Origin: Saprospiraceae bacterium
GTDB taxonomy: Bacteria > Bacteroidota > Bacteroidia > Chitinophagales > Saprospiraceae
DNA length: 64,000 bases
Assembly (NCBI GenBank): GCA_027486765.1
Contig: JAIXOO010000115.1
Location: 1 to 64,000, forward strand
Reading direction: 5' to 3'
The notes under the pieces are model-generated. The model saw only the letters and a program-made list of their open reading frames with translations, searched no databases and was not told the DNA's origin. The first letter of the stretch is position 1. Each line of letters begins with the position of its first letter. Shown one piece after another: positions 27,126 to 35,889 of this stretch. Both the position numbers and the translations under genes were made by a program.

Positions 27126-27698
27126 GTGAAAAATCAAAGCATTTTACTATTGAGCTTGTTGCTCTTGCTGGGCTTTGTAGCCTGCAAAAATGATGGGAAG
27201 AACGATGGGGAGACCAAAGTATTGGGCCCCAATGACGTGTTTGAAGTGGACGCCCCGCCCATCACTGGCCCTGAATCCATTGCCGAGGTCGAAAAGCTGG
27301 TCAAAAGTATTGATGCGGTTCAGGACAGTATGAATGTGGCTGGCCCCAATTTCGTTTTTAATGGCAAAGAAAAGACCGAGGTATTCGTGCATTCCTATGA
27401 AGGGATGCCACTAATGATTTATTGCAAAACGCCCAAACTGGAAAGCTGGTACTACCTCAAAGACCGCCGTCCGGTATATTTGAAGGAACTTGCTTTGACC
27501 GAAAGTGGTTTTGTACAAAATCGCTTTTATTACGGCCCCAAAGACCTGATCGGTGCAGAAAGCCGTGAGGGTGCTTCTCCGGATGATACCAATAAAGGTG
27601 CAGCGAAAAAATACCGTGGAGCGAAAGACGATTTCCGCTTGTCAGGTGAAGCGGCGACTGCTAAGGTTTTGGAATATCTTTATGGTAAGATGAAATAA
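27126..27698 (+). CDS. Uncharacterised lipoprotein
   Basis: 190 residues from a GTG start; the open frame extends upstream into pullulanase, but only this start gives a signal peptide and lipobox (LLLLGFVAC, Cys18-20 area). The body has no recognisable domain. Residues 30-60 are acidic and flexible, followed by VDAPPITGPESIAEVEKLVKS and a beta-rich part with VFVHSYEGMPLMIYCKTPKLESWYYLKDRRPVYLKE. A charged tail (KKYRGAKDDFRLSG) ends it. It is probably co-transcribed with pullulanase (44 bp gap). A 120-bp inverted repeat follows before argS. Confidence 0.8.
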   Translation: MKNQSILLLSLLLLLGFVACKNDGKNDGETKVLGPNDVFEVDAPPITGPESIAEVEKLVKSIDAVQDSMNVAGPNFVFNGKEKTEVFVHSYEGMPLMIYCKTPKLESWYYLKDRRPVYLKELALTESGFVQNRFYYGPKDLIGAESREGASPDDTNKGAAKKYRGAKDDFRLSGEAATAKVLEYLYGKMK

Positions 27699-27700
27699 TT

Positions 27701-27822
27701 AGGTTGAGAGGGTTTAGGAAGGTTGAGAAGGTTTAGGCTACCGCGAGCGATTTTGACAAAGACCTTGTCCAGGTCGCTTGCGGTAGCCTCAACCTCCCTC
27801 AACCTTCTCAACCTTCTCAACT
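27701..27822. repeat. Inverted repeat, GCTACCGC-core family, AGGTTGAGA arms
   Basis: Copy 3 of the five-member family. Outer arms are tandem GGTTGAGA(A/G) and GGTTTAGG units pairing with CCTCAACC/TTCTCAACC units, with several mismatches. The core starts TAGGCTACCGCGAGCG and ends CGCTTGCGGTAGCCTC, with GACAA and TTGTC in the middle. It starts 2 bp after the lipoprotein stop codon. It is followed at once by the argS promoter box. Confidence 0.88.
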
Positions 27823-27829
27823 TTTTTCC

Positions 27830-27837
27830 TATTTTTG
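27830..27837 (+). promoter_or_regulatory. -7 box for argS
   Basis: TATTTTTG matches TAnnTTTG and lies 28 bp before the argS ATG. No TTTG -33 box at 19 bp; the upstream sequence is the arm of the palindrome. Confidence 0.35.
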
Positions 27838-27865
27838 CCACTCAATCTACAACATACCCGGACAA

Positions 27866-29710
27866 ATGAACATTGTCAACATCATTCAGCAAGGCGTCGT
27901 TCAAGGCGCTGCGCAATTGTACAATCTGGAAATCAAGGGCGAAGACTTCCCCCTGAGCACGACCCGTAAAGAGTTTGAAGGAGATTATACACTGGTTGTT
28001 TTTCCTTTTACCAAACACATCAAAAAAAGCCCCGAGGCCATCGGCCAGGAATTGGGCGCTTTTTTGGTGGAGCAGGTGCAGTACATCAAAGATTTTAACG
28101 TCATCAAAGGGTTTCTGAACCTGGTAGTTGACGATCAGTACTGGCTGGAGTTTTTGCAAGACATTTACCAAAATCCACAATACGGCACTCAGCCAGCTAA
28201 TGGGCGTAAGGTAATGGTGGAATATTGTTCCCCCAATACCAATAAACCCCTGCACCTGGGGCATATCCGCAATATTCTGTTGGGCTGGTCGGTGAGCAAA
28301 ATTTATGAAGCCGCGGGCTACGACGTCGTGCGGGTACAAATCATCAACGACCGGGGCATCGCCATTTGTAAAAGTATGCTGGCCTGGAAAAAATTCGGAG
28401 AGGGCGCAACTCCCGAATCGACCAACACCAAGAGCGACCACTTCGTAGGCGACTTCTATGTGTTGTTTGAAAAGAAATTCCAGGAAGAATACAAGGCCTG
28501 GCAAAAAAGTGAGGAAGCCTTGGCCATTTATACCGAAAAGAAAAAAGGTGAACAAATCCCCGAAGAGTTCTTCAAAACCTACAAAGACCAATACTTCAAC
28601 CTGTACAGCAGCCTGGGCAAAGCAGCCCGCGAAATGTTGCTCGCCTGGGAAGCTCACGACCCGGACACCATCGAGCTGTGGAAGCTGATGAATGGCTGGG
28701 TTTATGCGGGTTTTGATTCGACATTTGACAAACTGGGCGTCACTTTTGACAAACTCTACTACGAATCCAATACCTATTTGCTCGGCCGTGAAACCGTCGA
28801 TCAGGGTTTGAACTCCGGGGTCTTTTTCCGCCTCGAAGATGGCTCGGTATGGATCGATTTGGAAGACGCCAAATTGGACAAAAAACTGGTGCTGCGCAAA
28901 GACGGCACCTCGGTATACATCACCCAGGATATTGGTACCGCCCAAATGCGGTACCAGGATTTTGGAGCGGAGAAAATGATTTACGTGGTTGCTGACGAAC
29001 AAAACTACCACTTTCAGGTGCTTTTTGAAATCATGAAACGTCTAGGTGAACCTTATGCAGCTGGTTTGTACCATTTGTCTTACGGCATGGTGGATTTGCC
29101 CAGCGGCAAAATGAAATCGCGGGAGGGTACCGTAGTGGATGCCGACGACCTGATTGCGGAAGTCGTTCAGGAAGCCTGGCTCAATAGCAAGGAACGGGGC
29201 TCTTTGGCCGATATGACGCCCGAAGCTCAGCAGGAAGTCATTCGTAAAATTGGTTTGGCCGCTTTGAAGTTTTTCATCGTTAAAGTACACCCCAAAAAAC
29301 GCATGATTTTTGACCCTAAAGAGTCGGTTGACTTGCAAGGGCAAACGGGGCCATATGTACAAAACGCCTTCGTACGTTGTAGTTCCATGCTCAACAAGGC
29401 CGGAAACCCTGACCTGAGCGCTGCCCGCGAGTACACTACCCTGGAAACTGCTGAAAAGGACATCATTGCCCAACTCTACCAGTTCCCGGAAGTCATCAAG
29501 CAGGCCGCCGAAACTTACGACCCCTCTATGGTGGCGATGTACAGCTATGAACTGGCCAAGGCTTTCCACCGCTTCTGGCATGATTACCGCATCCTGCAAG
29601 CAGAATCGGAAGCAGCCAAAGCGTTCCGGATTCAGTTGTCGATCGCGGTGCGGAATGCATTGCGGACGGGATTGGACTTGCTGGGTATTGAAACGCCAGA
29701 GCGGATGTAA
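27866..29710 (+). CDS. argS: Arginyl-tRNA synthetase
   Basis: 614 residues, class I synthetase that charges tRNA-Arg. The N-terminal Arg-tRNA-S domain (about 1-100) precedes the catalytic core. The HIGH motif is in NKPLHLGHIRN; the KMSKS loop reads SGKMKSREGT, an accepted variant for this family; C-terminal anticodon-binding helices (DALM-type) end the protein (YELAKAFHRFWHDYRIL, LSIAVRNALRTGLDLLGI). It is the first of two adjacent synthetase genes on the plus strand; an imperfect repeat separates it from glnS. Confidence 0.97.
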   Translation: MNIVNIIQQGVVQGAAQLYNLEIKGEDFPLSTTRKEFEGDYTLVVFPFTKHIKKSPEAIGQELGAFLVEQVQYIKDFNVIKGFLNLVVDDQYWLEFLQDIYQNPQYGTQPANGRKVMVEYCSPNTNKPLHLGHIRNILLGWSVSKIYEAAGYDVVRVQIINDRGIAICKSMLAWKKFGEGATPESTNTKSDHFVGDFYVLFEKKFQEEYKAWQKSEEALAIYTEKKKGEQIPEEFFKTYKDQYFNLYSSLGKAAREMLLAWEAHDPDTIELWKLMNGWVYAGFDSTFDKLGVTFDKLYYESNTYLLGRETVDQGLNSGVFFRLEDGSVWIDLEDAKLDKKLVLRKDGTSVYITQDIGTAQMRYQDFGAEKMIYVVADEQNYHFQVLFEIMKRLGEPYAAGLYHLSYGMVDLPSGKMKSREGTVVDADDLIAEVVQEAWLNSKERGSLADMTPEAQQEVIRKIGLAALKFFIVKVHPKKRMIFDPKESVDLQGQTGPYVQNAFVRCSSMLNKAGNPDLSAAREYTTLETAEKDIIAQLYQFPEVIKQAAETYDPSMVAMYSYELAKAFHRFWHDYRILQAESEAAKAFRIQLSIAVRNALRTGLDLLGIETPERM

Positions 29711-29720
29711 CTTTATTAAT

Positions 29721-29816
29721 AGTTCCAGGGTTCCAAAGTTCCAGTGTTCCAGAGTTAGCTCCGAACCTTGGAACCCTGGAACCTTGGAACCCTCAAACTT
29801 GGAACCCTCAAACTTG
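29721..29816. repeat. Inverted repeat with GGTTCCA-type microrepeat arms between argS and glnS
   Basis: The left arm has tandem AGTTCCA/GGGTTCCA units; the right arm has TTGGAACC/CTTGGAACCCT units that pair back. The loop is about AGCTCCG. The arms have unequal numbers of units. A few further units (CTCAAACTTGGAACC) extend to 29816, just upstream of the glnS ATG at 29823. The same palindrome principle as in the other elements, but with no shared core. Confidence 0.75.
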
Positions 29817-29822
29817 AGCAAG

Positions 29823-31487
29823 ATGCTTGAAAAAGAAGAACGTTCACTGAATTTTATCGAGCAAATCATTGAAGAAGACATTGCCAATGGCAAACACGCT
29901 GGCCGGATTCACACCCGTTTCCCGCCGGAGCCCAATGGCTACCTCCATATCGGCCACGCAAAGGCCATCACGGTTAATTATGGCATTGCCCAACGTTTTC
30001 AGGGCAAATTCAACCTGCGTTTTGACGATACCAACCCCGTTACCGAAGATGTAGAGTATGTCGACAGCATTCGTGCCGACGTACGCTGGTTGGGTGCCGA
30101 GTGGGACAACGAGTGTTTTGCCTCCGACTATTTCCCCCAACTCTACGCTTATGCCGTTGAGCTGATCAAAAAAGGCCTGGCCTACGTTGACGATTCCACC
30201 AAGGAAGAAATCGAGGCGCTGAAAGGCAATCCCGCCGTGCCAGCGCAGGCAAGCCCTTATCGCAGTCGGTCCATTGAAGAAAACCTGGACTTGTTTGAAC
30301 GCATGAAAAACGGGGAATTCCCCGATGGTGCCCGCGTACTGCGCACCATGGGCGACCTGAGTTCGCCTAACATGCACATGCGCGACCCCATCATGTACCG
30401 CATCAAACACGCCCATCACCACCGCACTGGCGATCAGTGGTGCATCTACCCTATGTACGATTTTGCCCACGGGCAAAGTGACTCGATCGAAGGCATTACA
30501 CATTCCTTGTGTTCGTTGGAATTCATCCACCACCGCCCATTGTACGAGTGGTACATCGAAAAGCTGGGCATTTTCCCCAGCCGTCAGATTGAGTTTGCCC
30601 GCATGAATGTGGCATACCTGATCACCAGCAAGCGCAAGTTGCTAAAGTTGGTTACTGAAGGTCATGTAACCGGCTGGGACGATCCGCGCATGCCTACCAT
30701 TTCGGGGATGCGTCGCCGGGGTTATCCAGCGCAAGGGATTATCAATTTCTGCGAACGCGCCGGAGTTGCCAAACGCGACAATACCATTGAATATGGTTTG
30801 CTGGAATTCTCCGTACGTGAAATCCTGAACCAAACCGCTACCCGCGCCATGGCGGTGCTAGACCCCCTCAAAGTGGTCATCACCAATTACCCCGAAGGGC
30901 AAATGGAGCAGATGGAATTGGAGAACAATCCTGAGGATCCAAATGCGGGCACCCGTACCATTCCTTTTTCCCGCGAGATTTACATCGAGCAGGAAGACTT
31001 TATGGAAGATGCGCCTAAGAAATTTTTCCGCTTGGCCCCCGGTGGAATGGTGCGTTTGAAAGGGGCATACATCATCCAATGTGATGCCGTACAAAAAGAC
31101 CCGGCTACAGGTCAGATTACGGAGCTGCATTGTACCTACTTCCCGGATAGCCGCTCAGGCTCTGATACTTCCGGCCTCAAGGCCAAAGGGGTATTGCACT
31201 GGGTATCGATTGCCCAAGCCGTAGATGGCGAAGTGCGCATGTACGATAAATTGTTTACCGATCCAGAACCTACCAACCACGAAGACCGCGATTACCTGGA
31301 GTTTGTCAATCCTGACTCCCTCAAAGTGATTCCTAATGCTAAGTTGGAACCCAGTCTGGCCCAGGCCAACGCTGGCGACAGCTTCCAATTCTTGCGCATG
31401 GGGTATTTCTGCGCGGATCAGGATAGCACTCCAGAACGCCCTATATTCAATCTTACAGTGGGTTTGAAGGACAGTTACAAGCCTTAA
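29823..31487 (+). CDS. glnS: Glutaminyl-tRNA synthetase
   Basis: 554 residues from the ATG at 29823, the length of E. coli GlnRS. The open frame runs further upstream into argS and the repeat, but that is not coding. Class I core: RFPPEPNGYLHIGHAK (HIGH motif), then YVDDSTKEEI, and the KMSKS-like loop at ITSKRKLLK. The anticodon-binding beta-barrels form the C-terminal half (REIYIEQEDFMEDAPKKFFR, PGGMVRLKGAYII). It charges tRNA-Gln directly with glutamine, so this organism need not make Gln-tRNA through GatCAB only. A 160-bp palindrome starts at the base after the stop codon. Confidence 0.97.
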   Translation: MLEKEERSLNFIEQIIEEDIANGKHAGRIHTRFPPEPNGYLHIGHAKAITVNYGIAQRFQGKFNLRFDDTNPVTEDVEYVDSIRADVRWLGAEWDNECFASDYFPQLYAYAVELIKKGLAYVDDSTKEEIEALKGNPAVPAQASPYRSRSIEENLDLFERMKNGEFPDGARVLRTMGDLSSPNMHMRDPIMYRIKHAHHHRTGDQWCIYPMYDFAHGQSDSIEGITHSLCSLEFIHHRPLYEWYIEKLGIFPSRQIEFARMNVAYLITSKRKLLKLVTEGHVTGWDDPRMPTISGMRRRGYPAQGIINFCERAGVAKRDNTIEYGLLEFSVREILNQTATRAMAVLDPLKVVITNYPEGQMEQMELENNPEDPNAGTRTIPFSREIYIEQEDFMEDAPKKFFRLAPGGMVRLKGAYIIQCDAVQKDPATGQITELHCTYFPDSRSGSDTSGLKAKGVLHWVSIAQAVDGEVRMYDKLFTDPEPTNHEDRDYLEFVNPDSLKVIPNAKLEPSLAQANAGDSFQFLRMGYFCADQDSTPERPIFNLTVGLKDSYKP

Positions 31488-31647
31488 GAGCTTGTTTAAG
31501 TTTTTTGTTCGGAAGCGAAAACGAGGCCATTTTTGCCTTAATGAGGCACGAAAAGCGGAGTTTAGCAGCGCTAAATGAGCATTTTCGGAACGAAATTAAG
31601 GCAAAAATGGACCGTTTGCAGCCCGAACAAAAAACTTAAACAAGCTC
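31488..31647. repeat. 160-bp cruciform-like palindrome abutting the glnS stop
   Basis: The outer 25 bp are perfect inverted copies, from GAGCTTGTTTAAG to CTTAAACAAGCTC. Inside, CCATTTTTGCCTTAAT pairs with ATTAAGGCAAAAATGG, and near the centre CGAAAAGCGG...TTTAGC pairs with GCTAAATGAGCATTTTCG. It begins immediately after the glnS stop. It may act as a terminator between glnS and the Bax-inhibitor gene. Related solo fragments occur at 11779 and about 31680. Confidence 0.85.
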
Positions 31648-31732
31648 CCACAATTAAATTTGTGTGGAACCAAAACTATCCTTAAACTTGTTTTACAATC
31701 GGTATTTTTTTTAAACAAAAACCCAATAAAAA

Positions 31733-32443
31733 ATGAATGAATATCCTTTTGTAAGTGATCAAAGGCAAGCATCGATCGAAGCTGAACAGGCGCGTTTCAT
31801 CACTAAAGTATACGGCTGGATGTCGATCGGGCTGGCACTAACTGGTGCAGTAGCCTATTTAGTATCGAGTTCACCCGCCATGCTCCAATTGATCTTTGGC
31901 AACAAGCTGATTTTTTGGGGCTTAATCATTGGTGAATTATTGATGGTGGGTTACCTCGCCGCCGCGGTTACGCGCATGTCCGCAGCCACGGCTACGCTGG
32001 TGTACATGCTGTATGCAGTGCTCAATGGGGTGACCTTGTCGGGTATTTTTATCATGTATACGGGCGCTTCTATCGTGGGCACCTTTCTGATTACGGGAGG
32101 AACTTTTGCAGCAATGAGCGCTTACGGCTATTTCACCAAACAAGACTTGACCAGAGCGGGTAATCTGCTCTATATGGCCTTGATTGGGCTGTTGATCGCC
32201 ACAGTAGTGAACATCTTTTTCCGCCACCCGATCATGTACTGGATCATCACTTATGCTGGTATCCTGATCTTTGTAGGTTTGACGGCTTACGATACCCAGA
32301 AGATCAAAGAAATGAACATCATCGGGAATGAGGGTACGGAAGAGGACCATAAGGAAGCGATTATGGGCGCGTTGACGCTGTATTTGGACTTTATTAATTT
32401 GTTTTTGTATTTGTTGAGGTTGTTTGGACGGTCGAATGATTGA
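31733..32443 (+). CDS. Bax inhibitor-1/YccA family membrane protein
   Basis: 236 residues, seven membrane helices, starting with an N-terminal cytosolic piece (RQASIEAEQARFITKVYGWMSIGLALTGAVAYL). The family signature is intact, including GVTLSGIFIMYTGASI and the C-terminal GLTAYDTQKIKEM with the conserved Asp. In bacteria such proteins are calcium-leak-type channels or modulators of membrane proteases (YccA with FtsH), but the role in this organism is unknown. Single gene, with a strong hairpin terminator at 32463-32511. Confidence 0.95.
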   Translation: MNEYPFVSDQRQASIEAEQARFITKVYGWMSIGLALTGAVAYLVSSSPAMLQLIFGNKLIFWGLIIGELLMVGYLAAAVTRMSAATATLVYMLYAVLNGVTLSGIFIMYTGASIVGTFLITGGTFAAMSAYGYFTKQDLTRAGNLLYMALIGLLIATVVNIFFRHPIMYWIITYAGILIFVGLTAYDTQKIKEMNIIGNEGTEEDHKEAIMGALTLYLDFINLFLYLLRLFGRSND

Positions 32444-32462
32444 TAAGTCATTTTCGGAAATA

Positions 32463-32511
32463 AAAACAATGGAGGGTAAAGTGAAATGCACACTTTACCC
32501 TCCATTGTTTT
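32463..32511. terminator. Hairpin terminator after the Bax-inhibitor gene
   Basis: A perfect 21-bp stem (AAAACAATGGAGGGTAAAGTG with its complement) closes over an AAATGCA-type loop and ends in TTTT. No gene converges on it, so it mainly ends transcription of the upstream gene. Confidence 0.85.
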
Positions 32512-32722
32512 ATGAAGACCTTCAAGGTTGAACGTAAGTGTTTTGTAGTGAAAAGATTATAGTATTTTTATTTGTAAGTGTAGGATAATATTTTAACATT
32601 TGTGAAGTTTCCATTTAGATCGGGTAGACAAAGGTGTTATTTTCAAAATTTCATTTTTTGGACAATACTCCATTCTATCTTCATTGTGGGAAAAATTAAT
32701 CTGCCTAGTTAATATTAAACAC

Positions 32723-33793
32723 TTGAAAACCTCGTTAATCCTTGCCTTTTTATTTTTATCTTTTGCTTCTTCAGCCGCTTCATCTGAAGAGATGATTACG
32801 GATATTTTTGTCAATGGGGAGCCTATTAAGCTTGAAAAAAATAAGCTCAACTTGGTTGATAAAGACGATCTTTTGCTTTTCCTCAAGCCACTACCCGAAG
32901 GACATTATTATCAACATTCCTTCAACAATTGCAGAGTAGTACGCCAAATTGACCGAACCCATTTCCATTTCTATGCCTTCAAAAAAGTACACATAGACTC
33001 CTTGGTAATCAGGGTATTGCCCAAACACAAAGCTTATCCCGACCGAGTCATTCAAATTTCGGTTCGCAGCGCAGTCTTTGAATCCTGGCGTTTTGTGCCT
33101 TTGTTTGTCAGTTATTTGTTGCTGCTTTTGGGAATTGCATTGGCTGGGGTAATTGTTTTCAGCAATAGGAATCGAAAAAAGGTATTTAACCTGCGTAGCG
33201 ATTGGACGAACCAATTGCACAATGACATTGGTGGCGATTTAAGTAGTGTGGCACTTCGGCTCGAAATTTTGAGAAAAAAAATGGCGGATGTAGACCAAAA
33301 AACATTTGCTAACCTGAGTAAAATTTTCAGTATCCTCAGCGATGTCCAAACAAAACTGCGCTTTGTTTTTAATTTAGTTGATCCCAAGCAAGACTCACTA
33401 CAAGTAATGTTCATGGGAATACATGATTACGCCCATGATAATTGTGCCCTTCAGCATATTCAATTTTTCTACACCAATAACATCAATGGTAGTGAAGGAA
33501 TAAAAATTGACATTGGCCGCATCAATAAAATTTATTTAGTGCTCAAGGAAGCTTTGAACAATGTTTTTAAAAGCTCCAGAGCAAGTACCCTTTCTTTGAA
33601 TATCCAGCGGAATAAAGAAGGAATCTGGATTAAGGTTGAAGATGATGGCATCGGTTTTGATCCCAACAAAATTCACAACGGTAATGGGATAAAAAACCTC
33701 CAGCAATATGCCAAAGAAGGACTAATGGAATTGAATATTGATTCTGGCCAAGGCAAAGGCACCCGCATTACCGCTTTAATCCACTTATTGTAA
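32723..33793 (+). CDS. Sensor histidine kinase, NarX/DesK type
   Basis: 356 residues from the TTG at 32723, which gives a clean signal peptide (LKTSLILAFLFLSFASSAAS); a second TTG 39 bp upstream is possible, and no ATG fits. A periplasmic beta-rich domain of about 110 residues has no known sensor fold I can name. One membrane helix (FVSYLLLLLGIALAGVIVFS) follows. The phosphoacceptor helix is QLHNDIGGDLSS with His166; the residue after it is Asn where related kinases have Asp. HATPase_c motifs are VLKEALNNVFKSS (N box), VEDDGIGFDP (G1) and NGIKNL (G2). It is followed by a NarL-type response regulator, its likely partner. Confidence 0.92.
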   Translation: MKTSLILAFLFLSFASSAASSEEMITDIFVNGEPIKLEKNKLNLVDKDDLLLFLKPLPEGHYYQHSFNNCRVVRQIDRTHFHFYAFKKVHIDSLVIRVLPKHKAYPDRVIQISVRSAVFESWRFVPLFVSYLLLLLGIALAGVIVFSNRNRKKVFNLRSDWTNQLHNDIGGDLSSVALRLEILRKKMADVDQKTFANLSKIFSILSDVQTKLRFVFNLVDPKQDSLQVMFMGIHDYAHDNCALQHIQFFYTNNINGSEGIKIDIGRINKIYLVLKEALNNVFKSSRASTLSLNIQRNKEGIWIKVEDDGIGFDPNKIHNGNGIKNLQQYAKEGLMELNIDSGQGKGTRITALIHLL

Positions 33794-33867
33794 AGGATAA
33801 AAACACCAATTCTGGTGGTAAAAAACCAGGACCGTAATAGATACATTTGAAGAAAAAATCAGGGTTT

Positions 33868-34506
33868 ATGGTGCGCATTATTTTGTTTGAGGACAATTCA
33901 AATTATCGAGAAGCATTTGAATTGTTTTTTGAGGATTCTGACAAGGTGTATTTGGTAAAATCATTTGGAGAAGCAACCAAAGCAACTACTCACATCAAAG
34001 CAATCCAACCCGATGTGGTACTAATGGATATTGAAATGCCAGGCGTTTCCGGTTTGGATGCTTTGAAGGAGATCAATAAGTATTGTCCCAATACCAAAGT
34101 GATGATCCAAACGCAGTTTGAAGACAATCATCGGCTTTTTGTAGCCTTGTGCCGAGGAGCCTGGGGCTATGCGCTAAAAAGTGATCCGCTCGATAAACTG
34201 GAAGCCGCCATTTTGGATGTACATCTGGGTGGAGGCTATTTTTCTCCAGCGATTGCTGGAAAGGTTACCCGTTTGTTCCAGGACAAGGAATTTAATGCCA
34301 ATCCTGATTTTTGTAACCTGACTGATCGAGAGCTGGAAGTGCTCCAACATCTGGTCTGTGGAAAAAAGTACCAGGCCATTGCCTCCGCCATGTTCATCAG
34401 TTATGAAGGGGTGCATTCTCATATAAAAAAAATTTATGAGAAGTTGCATGTAAACTCCAAATCGGAGGCGATTGTGAAGGCGATTGAAAATAAGTTGATT
34501 AACTAA
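33868..34506 (+). CDS. LuxR/NarL-type response regulator
   Basis: 212 residues from the ATG at 33868 (a TTG at 33847 is possible). The receiver has acidic residues Glu-Asp at the start (LFEDNSNYREAF), the phosphoryl-accepting Asp54 (VVLMDIEMPG), a Thr (MIQTQFEDN) and the Lys of ALKSDPLDKL. The C-terminal GerE helix-turn-helix is LTDRELEVLQHLVCGKKYQAIASAM followed by EGVHSHIKKIYEKLHVNSKSEA. It lies 74 bp after the histidine kinase and 14 bp before the papain-like peptidase gene, so those downstream genes are likely co-transcribed and possibly its targets. Confidence 0.95.
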   Translation: MVRIILFEDNSNYREAFELFFEDSDKVYLVKSFGEATKATTHIKAIQPDVVLMDIEMPGVSGLDALKEINKYCPNTKVMIQTQFEDNHRLFVALCRGAWGYALKSDPLDKLEAAILDVHLGGGYFSPAIAGKVTRLFQDKEFNANPDFCNLTDRELEVLQHLVCGKKYQAIASAMFISYEGVHSHIKKIYEKLHVNSKSEAIVKAIENKLIN

Positions 34507-34520
34507 TAAAAAATATAAAA

Positions 34521-35849
34521 ATGGGCATTCGATTTTTCTTGTCAATCCTATTTACAATAGTGATTAGCACTATTTCTTGGGGGCAGCATTATGTGGATGT
34601 TCTGCTACGTCCCCAACTACAAACTAAATGGTGCTGGGCTGCTTGTATAGAGATGATCCACAAATTTCATGACAATACCAGTACCATTACTCAATGTGAC
34701 ATTGCATGCAAGCATGAGTATTTTAAGCAGGTGGGTCCTCTTTTCGGCTCTCCTCTTCCCCCATATGTTAACTGTTGTACTGATTGTACAGTTCCTGGAA
34801 CCATTTTGAGCGGTGTTTTGTCTACTTGCAACCAAACGATCTTATTTTCAAAAAGAGTGGCAAAACCCAGGATAAATTATTTTGGTATACTCAATTCCTT
34901 CTATGGATATAGTTCCATTGAAGACATAGAAATCAATAAATTAACCTGGCCCAGAATTACAGAAGAAATCCAACAATGCCGGCCATTTGTTCTTTATTTG
35001 AACAAGTCTACTCTGGCCCATCTTGTAGTAGCAGAAGGAACTTATGTAACAAGTGGAGCTAATGGCACTCAACATGTGTTGGTGAATGATTCTCAATCAA
35101 GCTCCGAATATTTAATTCCATTTACTGCCATGACGGATCCTTTGATCCAGCTTAATAGTGTATTTCAAATAGCCAGAGGTATCTTTCCCAAGGATGCTGA
35201 GGAATGCAAAACTTGCGATAAGTTAAAACCCATAGATGAACATCCCCTTATTAAGGATTTGCTCAAAAACGCCAATCTGGATTTGTATTTCGGATTGACA
35301 AAAACAATTTTCACACAAGTTCAATACAATGCCTTGTTAGAAAAATCAAGTGGGCCTTTAAAATATTACTATGAAAATACCTTCTCCTATGAAAACCTTA
35401 AAGGAGACGAAGCCCTACGCTGTAAGGTATTGGTAGCCAAAGAAGCCAAGCCTCAAATTGCGACCACGTTCCAAAAAGTAGGTTCGGATTATTTAGTCAA
35501 AGAAATCGCGTTGCAGGCGTCAACACCCTTTGCTTCCGCCATAAAATTGTTCAATGCTGCGAACAAGTCCTTCCCCTTTTCCAATACCGAATTTGAAATC
35601 ATCCAATTTGTTCCCGACGGCTATCAATTTTACAAAGTCCGTATGGATGGGGTTAGTTATCTGTCTCCAGCAAACATATACCCAGACATCCCCTTTAAAC
35701 AATATTATATGTACAAAGAGTCTGACGTTCGTAAAGAACTAGCAAAAATGGATGCTGAAGTCAAAGATGTCATCAAAAAACAAGAGAAAACGCTGAGCAA
35801 AGAATTGAAGCGACTTAACTCTTCTAGTTTGCAAAAAACAAACGAGTAG
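34521..35849 (+). CDS. Exported papain-like cysteine peptidase (C39/C70-like)
   Basis: 442 residues with a signal peptide ending at Gly-Gln near residue 22. The catalytic Cys is in TKWCWAACIEMIH (Cys38), the pattern of papain-fold C39-like and AvrRpt2-type peptidases, with an upstream Gln (LRPQLQ) for the oxyanion hole. The partner His is in STLAHLVVAEG (His167) and an Asn/Asp follows at VLVNDS (189-190). Many Cys (CCTDCTVPG and others) may form disulfides. The C-terminal half (230-442) has no family I recognise and ends in a Lys-rich helix. It starts 14 bp after the response-regulator gene and precedes the Gly-tailed protein by 40 bp. Substrate unknown. Confidence 0.85.
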   Translation: MGIRFFLSILFTIVISTISWGQHYVDVLLRPQLQTKWCWAACIEMIHKFHDNTSTITQCDIACKHEYFKQVGPLFGSPLPPYVNCCTDCTVPGTILSGVLSTCNQTILFSKRVAKPRINYFGILNSFYGYSSIEDIEINKLTWPRITEEIQQCRPFVLYLNKSTLAHLVVAEGTYVTSGANGTQHVLVNDSQSSSEYLIPFTAMTDPLIQLNSVFQIARGIFPKDAEECKTCDKLKPIDEHPLIKDLLKNANLDLYFGLTKTIFTQVQYNALLEKSSGPLKYYYENTFSYENLKGDEALRCKVLVAKEAKPQIATTFQKVGSDYLVKEIALQASTPFASAIKLFNAANKSFPFSNTEFEIIQFVPDGYQFYKVRMDGVSYLSPANIYPDIPFKQYYMYKESDVRKELAKMDAEVKDVIKKQEKTLSKELKRLNSSSLQKTNE

Positions 35850-35889
35850 TCGGATTAAATAATTTATTAAAACTTAAAATCTGGTAATC

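Noticed and set aside
27842-29011. A 389-codon open frame antisense to argS
   Set aside because: It mirrors the codon pattern of argS and has no signal, domain or context.
29466-29822. Upstream extension of the glnS frame into argS and the repeat
   Set aside because: The added 119 residues are low-complexity translation of repeat arms. The ATG at 29823 gives exactly the known enzyme length.
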